Shown here in pieces: positions 46,539 to 56,265 of a DNA stretch of 64,000 nucleotides (its first letter is position 1; every line of letters begins with the position of its first letter). The stretch covers positions 1 to 64,000 of the forward strand of contig NZ_ATZE01000009.1 of the NCBI RefSeq assembly GCF_000428045.1, read 5' to 3'. The notes beneath the pieces are model-generated. The model made no database searches. It was not told the DNA's origin and saw nothing but the letters and a program-made list of their open reading frames with translations. Both the position numbers and the translations under genes were made by a program. The stretch is from Sedimenticola selenatireducens DSM 17993. Its GTDB lineage: Bacteria; Pseudomonadota; Gammaproteobacteria; Chromatiales; Chromatiaceae.

Positions 46539-46804
46539 GACTTTTAAACAGCTGCTTCATGAAGTCTCGCGCCGCATATTTGTAACTCATTGATTATTAG
46601 TGGTATTGCAAACAACAGCGAAGCACAAAGAGATGAAAACGCCAATATGTGGGTTCCTTCTCCCCCGGGAGAAGGACAGGATGAGGGCATGAATTAACAA
46701 ACAGTTACCTCATCATAATCCCCTCACCCCAATCCTCTCCCTGAGGGAGAGGGAGTTCAACGGGACAGCAGTAAGACTTTTAAATACTATCGAGGAATAC
46801 CTGA
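46539..46804. repeat. Intergenic inverted repeats between dnaX and ybaB
   Basis: Contains CTCCCCCGGGAGAAGG near 46670 and CCTCTCCCTGAGGGAGAGG near 46734-46752, with CCCTCACCCCAATCC between, a familiar dispersed intergenic sequence. No gene is supported. Confidence 0.5.
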
Positions 46805-47128
46805 ATGAAAGGCGGTTTAGGCAACATTATGAAACAGGCCCAGAAGATGCAGGCCGATCTGCAGAAGGCCCAGGAGCAACTGGCCAAAGAAGAGGTGACC
46901 GGTGAGTCCGGCGGCGGCCTGGTCAAAGTCACGCTCAACGGCAAGCATGAGGTACGCCGGGTCGAGATTGACGACTCTCTGGTCGGTGACGACAAGGAGA
47001 TGCTGGAAGATCTGGTGGCGGCGGCGATGAACGACGCGGTACACAAAGTAGCGGAAAAGACCCAGAACAGCATGAGTGATGTCACCTCCGGCATGGGCCT
47101 GCCGCCCGGCTTCAAACTGCCGTTTTAG
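46805..47128 (+). CDS. ybaB: YbaB/EbfC nucleoid-associated protein
   Basis: Small DNA-binding protein of 107 residues forming a tweezer-shaped dimer. [26 protein letters not shown] at the N-terminus and [12 protein letters not shown] at the end are typical. It lies between dnaX and recR, its usual place, 14 bp before recR. Confidence 0.95.
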   Translation: MKGGLGNIMKQAQKMQADLQKAQEQLAKEEVTGESGGGLVKVTLNGKHEVRRVEIDDSLVGDDKEMLEDLVAAAMNDAVHKVAEKTQNSMSDVTSGMGLPPGFKLPF

Positions 47129-47142
47129 GGTCTGCTGTCACC

Positions 47143-47739
47143 ATGTCTGATCGTCCACTGCTGGAGCAGTTGATGGAAGCCCTGCGCTGTTTGCCCGGGG
47201 TGGGGCCAAAATCGGCCCAGCGTATGGCGTTTTACCTGCTGGAGCGCGACCGGGAGGGCGGGCGGTTACTCTCCCGGGTGTTGGGTGAGTCGATGGAGCG
47301 CATCGGCCACTGCAGCCGTTGTCGTACCCTCAGCGAAACCGATATCTGCAACCTCTGCACCAATCCCCGCCGGGATGATGCCCAGATCTGCGTGGTGGAG
47401 ACCCCGGCCGAGGTGGTTGCGATTGAACAGGCCACTGATTTTCGCGGGCGCTATTTCGTGCTCGGGGGGCATCTGTCGCCACTGGATGGCATCGGTCCCC
47501 GGGAGATTGGCCTGGATCTGTTTGACCGGCGTCTGGCCGAGGGTAATATCCAGGAGTTGATCCTGGCGACCAATCCGACCGTCGAAGGCGAGGCCACCGC
47601 CCACTATATTGGTGAGATGGCACGGGCGAGAGGAATCCGGGTCACCCGGATCGCGCACGGCGTCCCGCTGGGTGGCGATCTGGAATATGTGGACGGCGGC
47701 ACACTTTCTCACGCCTTTAGCGGCCGGCGGGAGTTTTGA
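47143..47739 (+). CDS. recR: Recombination mediator RecR
   Basis: RecFOR-pathway protein of 198 residues acting in gap repair. It has the helix-hairpin-helix [20 protein letters not shown], the four-cysteine zinc finger [16 protein letters not shown] and a Toprim domain beginning [14 protein letters not shown] with [10 protein letters not shown]. Length and position after ybaB are normal. Confidence 0.97.
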   Translation: MSDRPLLEQLMEALRCLPGVGPKSAQRMAFYLLERDREGGRLLSRVLGESMERIGHCSRCRTLSETDICNLCTNPRRDDAQICVVETPAEVVAIEQATDFRGRYFVLGGHLSPLDGIGPREIGLDLFDRRLAEGNIQELILATNPTVEGEATAHYIGEMARARGIRVTRIAHGVPLGGDLEYVDGGTLSHAFSGRREF

Positions 47740-47786
47740 GCTATAGTGGTCCGTGGATGAGTATCAATTCGGAAGGAGGACAGATA

Positions 47787-47843
47787 GTGTCCCACATGTA
47801 TCTGATGGGTAATCGCGGGATGGGCTGGCTGTCAGGCCGATAA
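47787..47843 (+). other. Possible 18-residue leader ORF with strong ribosome site
   Basis: A GTG at 47787 lies seven bases after AAGGAGG (47773-47779), the best Shine-Dalgarno in this part of the window, but the frame stops at TAA 47841 after 18 codons (MSHMYLMGNRGMGWLSGR). It is in the same frame as the next gene, which begins 24 bp later. It may be a leader peptide or a former N-terminus cut by a nonsense change. Confidence 0.3.
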
Positions 47844-47867
47844 TCCGTCCCGAAGATTGATATCCGC

Positions 47868-48179
47868 GTGATTAATTCCCTCGGCAGCGCTTTTTTCGAC
47901 CCATCCGTCGCCCGTTCCCTGGTACCGGTGCAACCGGCCAGTCAGGGTGATGATCCCTCGCGCCGTTTCGATCAATCCACCCCCGCAAAGGCGGCCATCC
48001 CTGCCGGAGAACAGCGTGCCGGTCTGGAGGTTCGCGCCGGCCTGATCTATCAGCAGAACCTTGCCGATGACGGCATCAATGCCAAAACCCGCCAGGCGCT
48101 GCGTGCCTACCGCACCCTGGAAGATGCCGAAGAGCGGGAAAAGGTGAGTCGCATGCTGGGTGTGGATGAGTACGCCTAG
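47868..48179 (+). CDS. Hypothetical protein
   Basis: Protein of 103 residues beginning with GTG, without signal peptide or membrane helix. The first 60 residues are Pro/Ser/Gln-rich and probably disordered; the last 40 (LIYQQNLADDGINAKTRQALRAYRTLEDAEEREKVSRMLGVDEYA) are helical and well conserved in appearance, like short hypothetical proteins next to recR in related genomes. There is no clear ribosome site before the GTG. Its TAG and that of the opposite gene share the tetranucleotide CTAG. Confidence 0.6.
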   Translation: MINSLGSAFFDPSVARSLVPVQPASQGDDPSRRFDQSTPAKAAIPAGEQRAGLEVRAGLIYQQNLADDGINAKTRQALRAYRTLEDAEEREKVSRMLGVDEYA

Positions 48180-48652
48180 GACTCTTTTTTCTCCACAGCT
48201 TTCTTTGTGACGCGCGCTTTTCGTTTTCGGCCTTTCCCGCTGCTCTTTTTCCGCCAGAGACCAAACGCCAGCAAATAACCGACGCCCGCCACGATCAGAT
48301 GTTCCAGGTTTGGTGTGGCCTGTCTTTCAAGGGTGTTGAGGTGAGGGAACAGCGGGAGATAGCGCACCTTCACCAGACCGGGTGCATGAAGGGTCGGAAT
48401 GGAAAACGATGTGCCCAGCACGTAGGAAAATCCCTCAACAGACTGCCGATTGGGTAAGGTGAAGCGGTAGCTAATGACGTGGGTATAGCGATTAGGGATG
48501 GCTTCATTTCTTTCGCCCAGCTGCCTTCGAACGTGTATGACCCGGGCATCGGTTGTCTCTCCCAATAAACCGACCAGGGGCGTTATGACACCCCAGGCCA
48601 TCAGAATCAGGCCAAGCAGGGTGAGGAGTATTCGGGGTAACTGCTGTTTCAT
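48176..48652 (-). CDS. DUF3592-like membrane protein
   Basis: Protein of 158 residues with two membrane helices (about 5-30 and 112-130) enclosing an extracytoplasmic beta-rich section (YTHVISYRFTLPNRQSVEGFS, VKVRYLPLFPHLNTLE), which is the DUF3592 layout. The C-terminus is strongly basic (SSGKGRKRKARVTKKAVEKK). Function is not known. Convergent with the preceding gene. Confidence 0.65.
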   Translation of the reverse strand: MKQQLPRILLTLLGLILMAWGVITPLVGLLGETTDARVIHVRRQLGERNEAIPNRYTHVISYRFTLPNRQSVEGFSYVLGTSFSIPTLHAPGLVKVRYLPLFPHLNTLERQATPNLEHLIVAGVGYLLAFGLWRKKSSGKGRKRKARVTKKAVEKKES

Positions 48653-48903
48653 CTTTGCGTCTCATCGGGTGGACGAATGATTGGCCCTGTTTTGACAGCG
48701 AGTCTTACTGCAAGGTTGAGGCGGCAATTTCATGATTAACCTACATTAGGGTTTGTTTTAAAACCCGTGAATATTATGATAATCCCTTGGTAGTTGCATT
48801 GAAATCGTCAGGTCACTGAGATCAACGCAGTACGCCTCCCGATGATCCTTCAGAGGATTAGCAGGGAAGCCAAATAAGAAGAATTAGTTTTGGGAGTATC
48901 GAA

Positions 48904-51900
48904 ATGTTCCATCGGTTTCAGTGTCGTCTGGCGGCAGCCGTGCTGTTGCCACTGCTGTTCCTGTTTGCCCTGCCGGTCAAGGCCGATGACTTGGGCCAAT
49001 TTATCCTCGACTCGGTCAAAAGCCATCCTGAACAGCCGTTGATGGAAGGGGCGATGCTGCTGCTGACCCGGGATCTTGACTGGTATGGCAAGCACATGGC
49101 TGAACTGCCTCAACAGATACAGGATGATGTGCAGAATCTCCGTATCCGGCTGGTGGGTGAGTCAGCCCGGCAGGCGGCTGAAGCCCTGGGGGAGCCGGCC
49201 GATGTCTTTCTGGCCAGTGGTTCATGCAAACCGGCCCGCGATATAGACGTGCTCTATGTGGGGGGGAATACCCGGGAGGCGCGGGCCAGGATAGAGCGTG
49301 CGATCCGTGACAAGACGGCAGCCATGTTGGCGGCGGCCGAGGGGGATCCGCTGTTCAAGGCTGCACGGAACAACGGACTGAAGATTCCCGCCAGCCTGAC
49401 CAGTGATGCGATGGAAATTGTCACCTCGGATCTGCCCAATTTCGCCTACAAGGATCTCAATGACGCGGTTTCCAGTGCGAGAACTGCACTGAAGGCGGGT
49501 GATGCCAACGCCATCGACCAGTTCAAACAGGCCCTGAACAAGACCCTGCAACAGAACCTGGAGGCACAGGTGGCCGCCTCAGCCAAGGATATGTATCGCG
49601 GCGCCGCCGGTCAGCGTTTTTTCAATATTGATTACCTGGGTGACCCGGAAAAAGTGCGGCGCATCGTCTCCGAGTCGGGTAACTGGGTGCTCAAGCCCGG
49701 TGGCCCTGAAGCGATTTCAGAGTTGCTGCAGGAGCAGGTGATTGCCCTGATGCCTACCAGCAGACGGGCCAAGTTTGCCAAGGTGGCCACGGATTACGCG
49801 ATGTTTTTCAAGCATGGTGAGGAGGGCGGACTATCGGGTACCGCCAAATATGTGAAACGCATCTGGGAGGATGTGGACAGCACCGCCCTGTTGATCCATA
49901 TCGGCGACGCTGAAAACAAGGCGTTGCTGGTTGCCAGGGCCATTGCGGAAAAGCCAAACCAGGCCTCCACCATTCTCGCCTTGAACGGTCTCTCGGAACT
50001 GGATGTGGAAAATGGCGTGCAGCGCGCCATGCACCAATGGGTCGAGAATCAGCTGATTATTGATGTGGATAGTCTGGTTAAAGAACTGGATAGTGTGAAG
50101 CTTGCCCAGGCCGCCGGATCGGCCGATGAGCTGGAAGCCCTGTTTCGCAAGCAACTGGTCCAGTTTGACCTGAATGACCTGGCCAGCGGTCTCTCCGCCA
50201 TGAGCCAGGTGCCGGGAAAAGGACCGGCCGAGATACTGGGTGTACTGGAGAAGGAGTTCAGCGGCAGTGATGCAGGCCAACTGGCCATCCGTTATATCCG
50301 CCAGCAGTTGGAGATCTTCGCGGATAACTCCGTCGACTCCGTGGGCATGCGGCTGATTCGTGCCCTGGTCAGCAGTGGCGAGATATCACCCGCCGATTAT
50401 CATGAGCTGCGCTCACGGATGTTGAAGGGACAGGAGTTGCCCGCGGAGGCGGCCAGGAAGTTACAGAAGGCACGCAGTGAAGTGCTGTTTCTCGGTTCAG
50501 TCAACATGCTTGAGCTGGACACCAGGCCCGGCTCGATCGATCAGCTGATTGACGACTGGAAACGCAGTCGCAGCAGTGCGCTGATCAGTGTGGCCGATGA
50601 TGATGTGCGCAAAACCATCAGTGAGTTGTCACAGCTTCCGGCGGATGAACTGAAGAAACTCGGCTGGCTGGAAGCCGAACTCAACTTGCCGATGGAGACC
50701 CGGCTGCGTATCAAGCTGCTGCCGGATCAGGCGGCGGACATGGCCGAGCGGCTGGGCAGGAATTTGTCAAAACAGGCGCTGACACTGAATCAGTGGCAGC
50801 GGCAGGCACGTAAATATATCTTCGACCTGACGCCTGCCGAGTTTGGCGAAGCGGGTGATCTGGGTGCCATGGATGTGGTCTTCTCGGTGGCCAATGGCCT
50901 GTATAAAACCTACTCCATTCTGAACAGTTCACCGCCGATGAAGCCGGCCGATGAAAACCTGGCGCTGGCCAATGCCTGGGTCACCGCACTGCCTATCGTG
51001 GGTGATTTTGCCGACGGCATCCTCAGTGGTATAGAGGCCGGGTTTACCGGCAACAAGGCCAAGGCGCTGGAGTCCGGACTGTTTGTCACCATCGGTGTGA
51101 TGGGGGTAGTGCCGGGTGGACAGATTCCCGCCGTGGTGGCCAGTCTGATAGCGGCCTCGGCACCGATTGCCGGCGGTGTCTACGATGCCAGCCAGGCACA
51201 GGATCTGATTCAGGCCTGGATTGAGTCGGGTAACTGGGAAGGGGGCGGTGATCAGCCGATGGTGCTGGCCGGTCTGTTTGACCGGGCACAGGGACACCAT
51301 GAGATCAGCTATGAGGAGCTGCTCACGACAAAAGGCAATGTACCCTATCAATCGGAACGGGCGGATGGGTTGTTGTCAGTACCTACCCTGAATGGCTCCA
51401 TTCGGGACTATGCGGAAAAGTATGTCTTTCCCCAGTATCCCAAGATAAAAGAGTTGCGCGAATCACTGAAGGTGCTGTTTCCGACTTTCAATGACAAGAT
51501 CTGGGAAGATGAGTTTGATGCCAAGCTGCGGATTGATCGTGAAGGCGGCAAGGCGGCGCTGTTCCTGTTCCGGGAGTATTACCAGATACGCACACAGGCA
51601 CTCAATCAGACCCTGGCACAATTGAAAACCTGGGCAGAGGAGGAACGCCGCGTCGCCCAGGATTATGAAGCAGAGGTGGAAAAGGCCACACAGGCATTGA
51701 TCAAGTTACAGGACGAGCTCAATGTCCACTCTCTGGTCTCTCATGCAAAACGCAGTGCCGATGCCTATACAAAGATCATCAAGAATGTCATGGAGCATGA
51801 GACGCTGCCGCTCTCGCGTTATCGAATCTACAAACACTATCTGCAAGAGTATCAACAGATCGCCAGGTTGGTCCGACAGATCAAGGCGAGGCTGGCGGTT

Positions 51901-54900
51901 GTCAAGGGTGGCTATCAATCCGCGAACTGGTTTCTGACCGGCTATCCCGAGTTTGATAAGCCACGGATCAGCAAGCTGGCGGCGATGATCGACAACGGTC
52001 ACAAGAGTGTGGTCGAGAAAGTCACCGGGCTGATCAAGGACCTCGGTTTCCGCGCCAGGGGCGGCTATGACCCGAAAAACAGTTGCCACCAGGACGCCTA
52101 CGCCATTCTGGCCGCCATACGGCACAAGATCTCATTCCTGGAAAATCTCGAGGAGTACTACAAGGAACTTGCCAGTAGTGAATCCGCCTGGAATGACGCC
52201 TATGAAACGGCGCGCAGTCGCTATCTTGATGTGCGCGACAGCCTTTCCGACAGCGCACTGACCAAGGCGCAGGCCGAGTCCAAGCAACTGGCGGATGCGG
52301 TGATTTCATTCATGGCGGCCATGCCCTATGCACTCGCCTCCAATGAGCGTGATCTCTACAAAAGCACGGCAAGCAATGTGGGCATACGTCTGCAGAAGGC
52401 GATGAGCGAGTTTGAGATGGCCGGTTATCTGACCGGAAAGGCGGGGGCCGCTCTGGAAGGCTGTCTGCTCAAGTCACTCAAGATTGATGTCGCACTCAAG
52501 CCCTATACCCCCAAGCTGGGCGAAACCACCATCGCCACGGCCAGGTTGAACAGCGCGACACCGCCCGCGGAATATTTCTGGCGCTGGAAAACCAGTGGGC
52601 CATTGAAAATTGATACTCCCTATGGTGAGAAGGTCAACGTCGTGGTTGATGGGGCAGGTGAACTGATTGTCGAGCTGACCAGTCACTACAATCCACAGAT
52701 TGCCAAAGTGCTGGCGGAAAGCTATGTGAAAATAGCGCCACTCTCAGGTGAGGCGGAGCCAGAGGACGATGCCAAAAAGAGACAGGAGGAAGAGAAAAAG
52801 GCAGAGAAGGATCGCGCTGATACAGCGCCGGATTCAACAGCGGATTTCACTCCGCAGGGGCGTGACTGGAAACGTCTGGTCGATGCCGAGGAGGCGACGC
52901 GAAAAGATAAGGATATGCGCAACAATCGAACGGCCGAGTGGGACAAGCGGATGCAATCTATCCGTAGTGATCTGGCGCAGTTGCGAGATGTGACCAAGCA
53001 GTGGTTGCTGGCCTGGGAGCCCTATATCCGGGAACTGGAGAAGGTGGACAACAAGGTCTACCACGATCTCCGTGATGCGGTTGAAAAACAGCGTGAAGCC
53101 TATTTTGCACGTTGTTTCAATAATGGTGGAGAGTCCAATCCAGCGGTAGCCGATGCGTGCAAGAAAAAGTCATATGACTACGAGGAGAGTTGCCTGCCAA
53201 AAAGTCTACGGCTTGCACACTCGGATGAGCAGAAGCGTATCCGTATTGCGAAAACCGAGCTGCCGCAAGAGTTACATATAATGGCCAGTACCGGTTTTCC
53301 GGCATCCAAAACCTGGTTTGAAAAGGTCGATCAACTGGCTGAAAAACATGGTTTGCCTTTCCCTTATCCGCAAACGACAGTTCCGCGTGTCGACTACACC
53401 AGTCAGTGTGCATCGGTGGATATTGAAAAAGAGAAAAAGGAGCCACAAGAGTTTTTGAAGGTGAAACTGGCCGGGCCGAGTGCGGTGGTCTCCGTCGGTA
53501 AACCGGTCACCCTCTCTGCCGGAGTTACGGGTGGAAAGCCACCCTACCAATACGCCTGGTCAGGTGCCACTGGCTCCGGTACCACAGCATCGCTGACCCC
53601 TTCATGGGCCGGTGACTGGAGCGTCTCTGTCACGGTGACGGATGCCGAAGGTAACAGCGGAGAGGGCGTGACGACGGTTCGGGTAGCGCCTTCCGCGATC
53701 AAGATCAAAGGACTCAAGGGCAATGTGTTCTATGGCAGTACAGCGGCCCTGAACGCCTTTGATCAAGGCGTGCAAGCGCCGGAGATCGATCATTGTGCCA
53801 AGCCGGATAACCCTTTCTGTGTGGATACCTCGGTACATGCCACCATGGCGGCAAGCAGTGCGGCACCGAAAGAGATCCTGAGCGATAGCTACGTATCGCC
53901 ACCCGATGAAGAGGAAGAAGCGCTGCCCCCGCCGATGGCCGAATATAAGGTGATCTGGCAGTCAGAGCCCGGGCTCACCTTTGACCCGCCGGACAGTTTT
54001 AATGGACAGACCACCGTTACCTATGACCGCATGGGTGAGGTAAAGATCTGGTGTGAACTGTTGCAGGCGATCGAGGGGAGTTACCAAACCGTCGGCGAGT
54101 GTGATCAGGAGACCGTGCAAGTTATTCCGCCGGCGTTTACCGTCACCTTTGAACCGCAGAATGGTCAGGCCTATGTCGGTCAGCAGGTGTTGGCGACACT
54201 GCATGCCAAACCGTCCGTGCCTGAACGGCTGATCGACTATCGCTGGTTTGACCCGGCCTCATCCAACCGTCTGGAAATTGGCCCCAACGGCAATCGAATC
54301 AGCTTCACGATCAAGGATACCCAACCCATCAAGCTGAAAGCCCTGGCACGCGTGCCGGTGCATGGTGACGAGATTGGTGAAATCGAATCGAGCTATACCG
54401 GTGTGGCCTACAGTGTCAAAGCCTGGGTTGTGCAATTGCCCAATCAACCGATGACCTGGGACCCGGCAAAAGGCGGATTGAAACCGATACCGCACGGGTC
54501 GCGTGCGGTGTTTGATCGCATCACCCTGAAGGCGGAACTACAGGGTGGCACAAAACCGGATGTCATACGCTGGCAGTGGGCGGTCAATGAGGGTACCAGT
54601 CTGAGCAATCCGGCATCCCAGTCTCCTACCGTATCCCGCAGTGAACCGGGTGACATCAACGCAACGGTGATCGCATTGGACAAGGATGGTCGGAAACTGG
54701 GTGAGGCGGAGGTTTCACTCACGGTGATCAAGCTGACCCCTGCGCCCACAGGAAAAGACAAGGCGAAAGATCCAAGAGGGAATAAGCCTGCCGACAAGCC
54801 TTTGCCTGATAAAAAGCCTGATACAGACAAACCTGCCGATGGACCAAGGGGCGATGGTCCCGAGGACAAGGCCAAAAAAGGGCTGGATGAGGCGAATCAG

Positions 54901-56193
54901 CAGGCCGCATCCGGCAATATGCCGGCGGCGGAACGCGCCGTGCGGGAAGCCGAAAAGTTTGCACCCAAGCTCGCGGCGCCGGCAGCGAAGCAGATTGCCC
55001 ATAAGGCGAAACTCAGTGGCTGGGCGGCTACCTATGAAAGGGACTTCGATAAGGGCATGCAGGATCTGGAGGTCTCTGTGCGTCTGAACCCCGCAGACAA
55101 AGATGCGCAGGAAAAACTGGCAAAGGCGAAACGTTTTGCCAAGTCCTGGCCAGCGGTGGAAGCCAAGGCGGCTGAGTTTGACCGGCTGATTGCTGCGGAT
55201 AAGGTCTGGTCCGCCCACAAGGCGCTGTTGCAGATGGAGAAACTGCACGCCGAAATGCCCGGGCAGATAGTCAACCCGCTTTCGCGACGTGTCAGTGATG
55301 AGTTCAATAAGGCGCTGCAGGCGTATAACAAGTTTATGGAGCAAGTGGATAAAATCAATTCCTGGAGTTTTAAAAAGAAGGATTGGCAGAAGATGCTGGA
55401 GAATGCCCGGCAGTCTCAACAACGAGAGTTGTCACCTTCCCACGCTAAAGAGGCAAACAGCCGCATAGCCTTCGCCGAAAAGATGCTGCGCGAACAGCAA
55501 CAGAAAGATCCACCGCTAGCCGAGTTGACTGCGTCTGAAAGGGCGGCCCTGATGTCCGGTGTCTGGAAAACCACGGAAGGGGTTATGACACTGCTGCAAC
55601 GTGGTGACCAGGTGGAAGGCAGTTACAATGCCGATGGCGGCAAGATCAAGGGAACCTATCAATCAGGTGTATTTGACGGCTACTGGAGCGAAAACAGTGC
55701 TTCAGTGCGCTGCAAGACTGCATTGGATGGTCGCTATCACTGGGGTCGTCTCCGCTTGGAGATCAAAGACGGCAAAATGAGCGGAATCTGGAGCTACTGT
55801 GATGCCGACCCTACGGACAAGTCGAAACCCTGGAGTGGGACTAAGGATCATGAGCTTCCCGGGAGCGCTGGTGGAATAGCAGAAGCTGCCAATGGTATCA
55901 ATGGAATCTGGAAGTCCACGGAGGGGACCATCACCTTCACGCAAAACGGGGATCAGGTGAAGGGCACCTATCCGGTTGATGGCGGAACCCTCATCGGTAC
56001 GATCAAATCCGGCGTGCTGGATGGGTACTGGATAGAGAACAACTCCTCCCACAAATGTAAAACCAAGAAGGATGGGCGCTATTACTGGGGACGTATCCAT
56101 TGGACATTTAGTGGCAACAGCTTCAAGGGCCAGTGGAGTTATTGTGATGCCCCGGTGAATAAGAGTGCCTCCTGGAGTGGGTCAAGGCAGTGA
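48904..56193 (+). CDS. Giant exported mosaic protein, 2429 residues
   Basis: A signal peptide (RLAAAVLLPLLFLFALPVKA) directs this protein out of the cytoplasm. Residues 30-700 are helical; at about 104-117 the sequence ASGSCKPARDIDVLYVG resembles the GS...DxD pattern of nucleotidyltransferase folds. A Gly/Ala-rich hydrophobic stretch lies at about 729-762 and a coiled coil at about 909-940. Residues 1283-1315 are Lys/Glu-rich. A PKD/Ig-like domain is at about 1520-1596 (GKPPYQYAWSGATGSG), a second Ig-like region follows at about 1740-1945, a Lys/Pro/Asp linker at about 1948-1994, a TPR-like helical part to about 2200, and two 100-residue C-terminal beta domains. GGGAG precedes the ATG. I do not recognise the whole protein; a cell-surface or periplasmic scaffold is possible. 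Confidence 0.85.
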   Translation: MFHRFQCRLAAAVLLPLLFLFALPVKADDLGQFILDSVKSHPEQPLMEGAMLLLTRDLDWYGKHMAELPQQIQDDVQNLRIRLVGESARQAAEALGEPADVFLASGSCKPARDIDVLYVGGNTREARARIERAIRDKTAAMLAAAEGDPLFKAARNNGLKIPASLTSDAMEIVTSDLPNFAYKDLNDAVSSARTALKAGDANAIDQFKQALNKTLQQNLEAQVAASAKDMYRGAAGQRFFNIDYLGDPEKVRRIVSESGNWVLKPGGPEAISELLQEQVIALMPTSRRAKFAKVATDYAMFFKHGEEGGLSGTAKYVKRIWEDVDSTALLIHIGDAENKALLVARAIAEKPNQASTILALNGLSELDVENGVQRAMHQWVENQLIIDVDSLVKELDSVKLAQAAGSADELEALFRKQLVQFDLNDLASGLSAMSQVPGKGPAEILGVLEKEFSGSDAGQLAIRYIRQQLEIFADNSVDSVGMRLIRALVSSGEISPADYHELRSRMLKGQELPAEAARKLQKARSEVLFLGSVNMLELDTRPGSIDQLIDDWKRSRSSALISVADDDVRKTISELSQLPADELKKLGWLEAELNLPMETRLRIKLLPDQAADMAERLGRNLSKQALTLNQWQRQARKYIFDLTPAEFGEAGDLGAMDVVFSVANGLYKTYSILNSSPPMKPADENLALANAWVTALPIVGDFADGILSGIEAGFTGNKAKALESGLFVTIGVMGVVPGGQIPAVVASLIAASAPIAGGVYDASQAQDLIQAWIESGNWEGGGDQPMVLAGLFDRAQGHHEISYEELLTTKGNVPYQSERADGLLSVPTLNGSIRDYAEKYVFPQYPKIKELRESLKVLFPTFNDKIWEDEFDAKLRIDREGGKAALFLFREYYQIRTQALNQTLAQLKTWAEEERRVAQDYEAEVEKATQALIKLQDELNVHSLVSHAKRSADAYTKIIKNVMEHETLPLSRYRIYKHYLQEYQQIARLVRQIKARLAVVKGGYQSANWFLTGYPEFDKPRISKLAAMIDNGHKSVVEKVTGLIKDLGFRARGGYDPKNSCHQDAYAILAAIRHKISFLENLEEYYKELASSESAWNDAYETARSRYLDVRDSLSDSALTKAQAESKQLADAVISFMAAMPYALASNERDLYKSTASNVGIRLQKAMSEFEMAGYLTGKAGAALEGCLLKSLKIDVALKPYTPKLGETTIATARLNSATPPAEYFWRWKTSGPLKIDTPYGEKVNVVVDGAGELIVELTSHYNPQIAKVLAESYVKIAPLSGEAEPEDDAKKRQEEEKKAEKDRADTAPDSTADFTPQGRDWKRLVDAEEATRKDKDMRNNRTAEWDKRMQSIRSDLAQLRDVTKQWLLAWEPYIRELEKVDNKVYHDLRDAVEKQREAYFARCFNNGGESNPAVADACKKKSYDYEESCLPKSLRLAHSDEQKRIRIAKTELPQELHIMASTGFPASKTWFEKVDQLAEKHGLPFPYPQTTVPRVDYTSQCASVDIEKEKKEPQEFLKVKLAGPSAVVSVGKPVTLSAGVTGGKPPYQYAWSGATGSGTTASLTPSWAGDWSVSVTVTDAEGNSGEGVTTVRVAPSAIKIKGLKGNVFYGSTAALNAFDQGVQAPEIDHCAKPDNPFCVDTSVHATMAASSAAPKEILSDSYVSPPDEEEEALPPPMAEYKVIWQSEPGLTFDPPDSFNGQTTVTYDRMGEVKIWCELLQAIEGSYQTVGECDQETVQVIPPAFTVTFEPQNGQAYVGQQVLATLHAKPSVPERLIDYRWFDPASSNRLEIGPNGNRISFTIKDTQPIKLKALARVPVHGDEIGEIESSYTGVAYSVKAWVVQLPNQPMTWDPAKGGLKPIPHGSRAVFDRITLKAELQGGTKPDVIRWQWAVNEGTSLSNPASQSPTVSRSEPGDINATVIALDKDGRKLGEAEVSLTVIKLTPAPTGKDKAKDPRGNKPADKPLPDKKPDTDKPADGPRGDGPEDKAKKGLDEANQQAASGNMPAAERAVREAEKFAPKLAAPAAKQIAHKAKLSGWAATYERDFDKGMQDLEVSVRLNPADKDAQEKLAKAKRFAKSWPAVEAKAAEFDRLIAADKVWSAHKALLQMEKLHAEMPGQIVNPLSRRVSDEFNKALQAYNKFMEQVDKINSWSFKKKDWQKMLENARQSQQRELSPSHAKEANSRIAFAEKMLREQQQKDPPLAELTASERAALMSGVWKTTEGVMTLLQRGDQVEGSYNADGGKIKGTYQSGVFDGYWSENSASVRCKTALDGRYHWGRLRLEIKDGKMSGIWSYCDADPTDKSKPWSGTKDHELPGSAGGIAEAANGINGIWKSTEGTITFTQNGDQVKGTYPVDGGTLIGTIKSGVLDGYWIENNSSHKCKTKKDGRYYWGRIHWTFSGNSFKGQWSYCDAPVNKSASWSGSRQ
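55552..56190 (+). repeat. Duplicated C-terminal domain in the giant protein
   Basis: Two copies of about 100 residues (roughly 2217-2316 and 2331-2429) share G(V/I)WK(T/S)TEG, GDQV(E/K)G(S/T)Y, SGV(F/L)DGYW, C-K-T and GRY(H/Y)WGR, ending in (I/Q)WSYCDA. Each has two cysteines that could form a disulfide in the periplasm. They look like tandem copies of a small beta-barrel domain found in many bacterial exported proteins. Confidence 0.75.
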
Positions 56194-56265
56194 AGGTTGA
56201 ACGGGGCATGGATAACCAATCCCGCAGCGCTAACAGCAATCGTAGCAGAATGAGTGAGGTGTACC

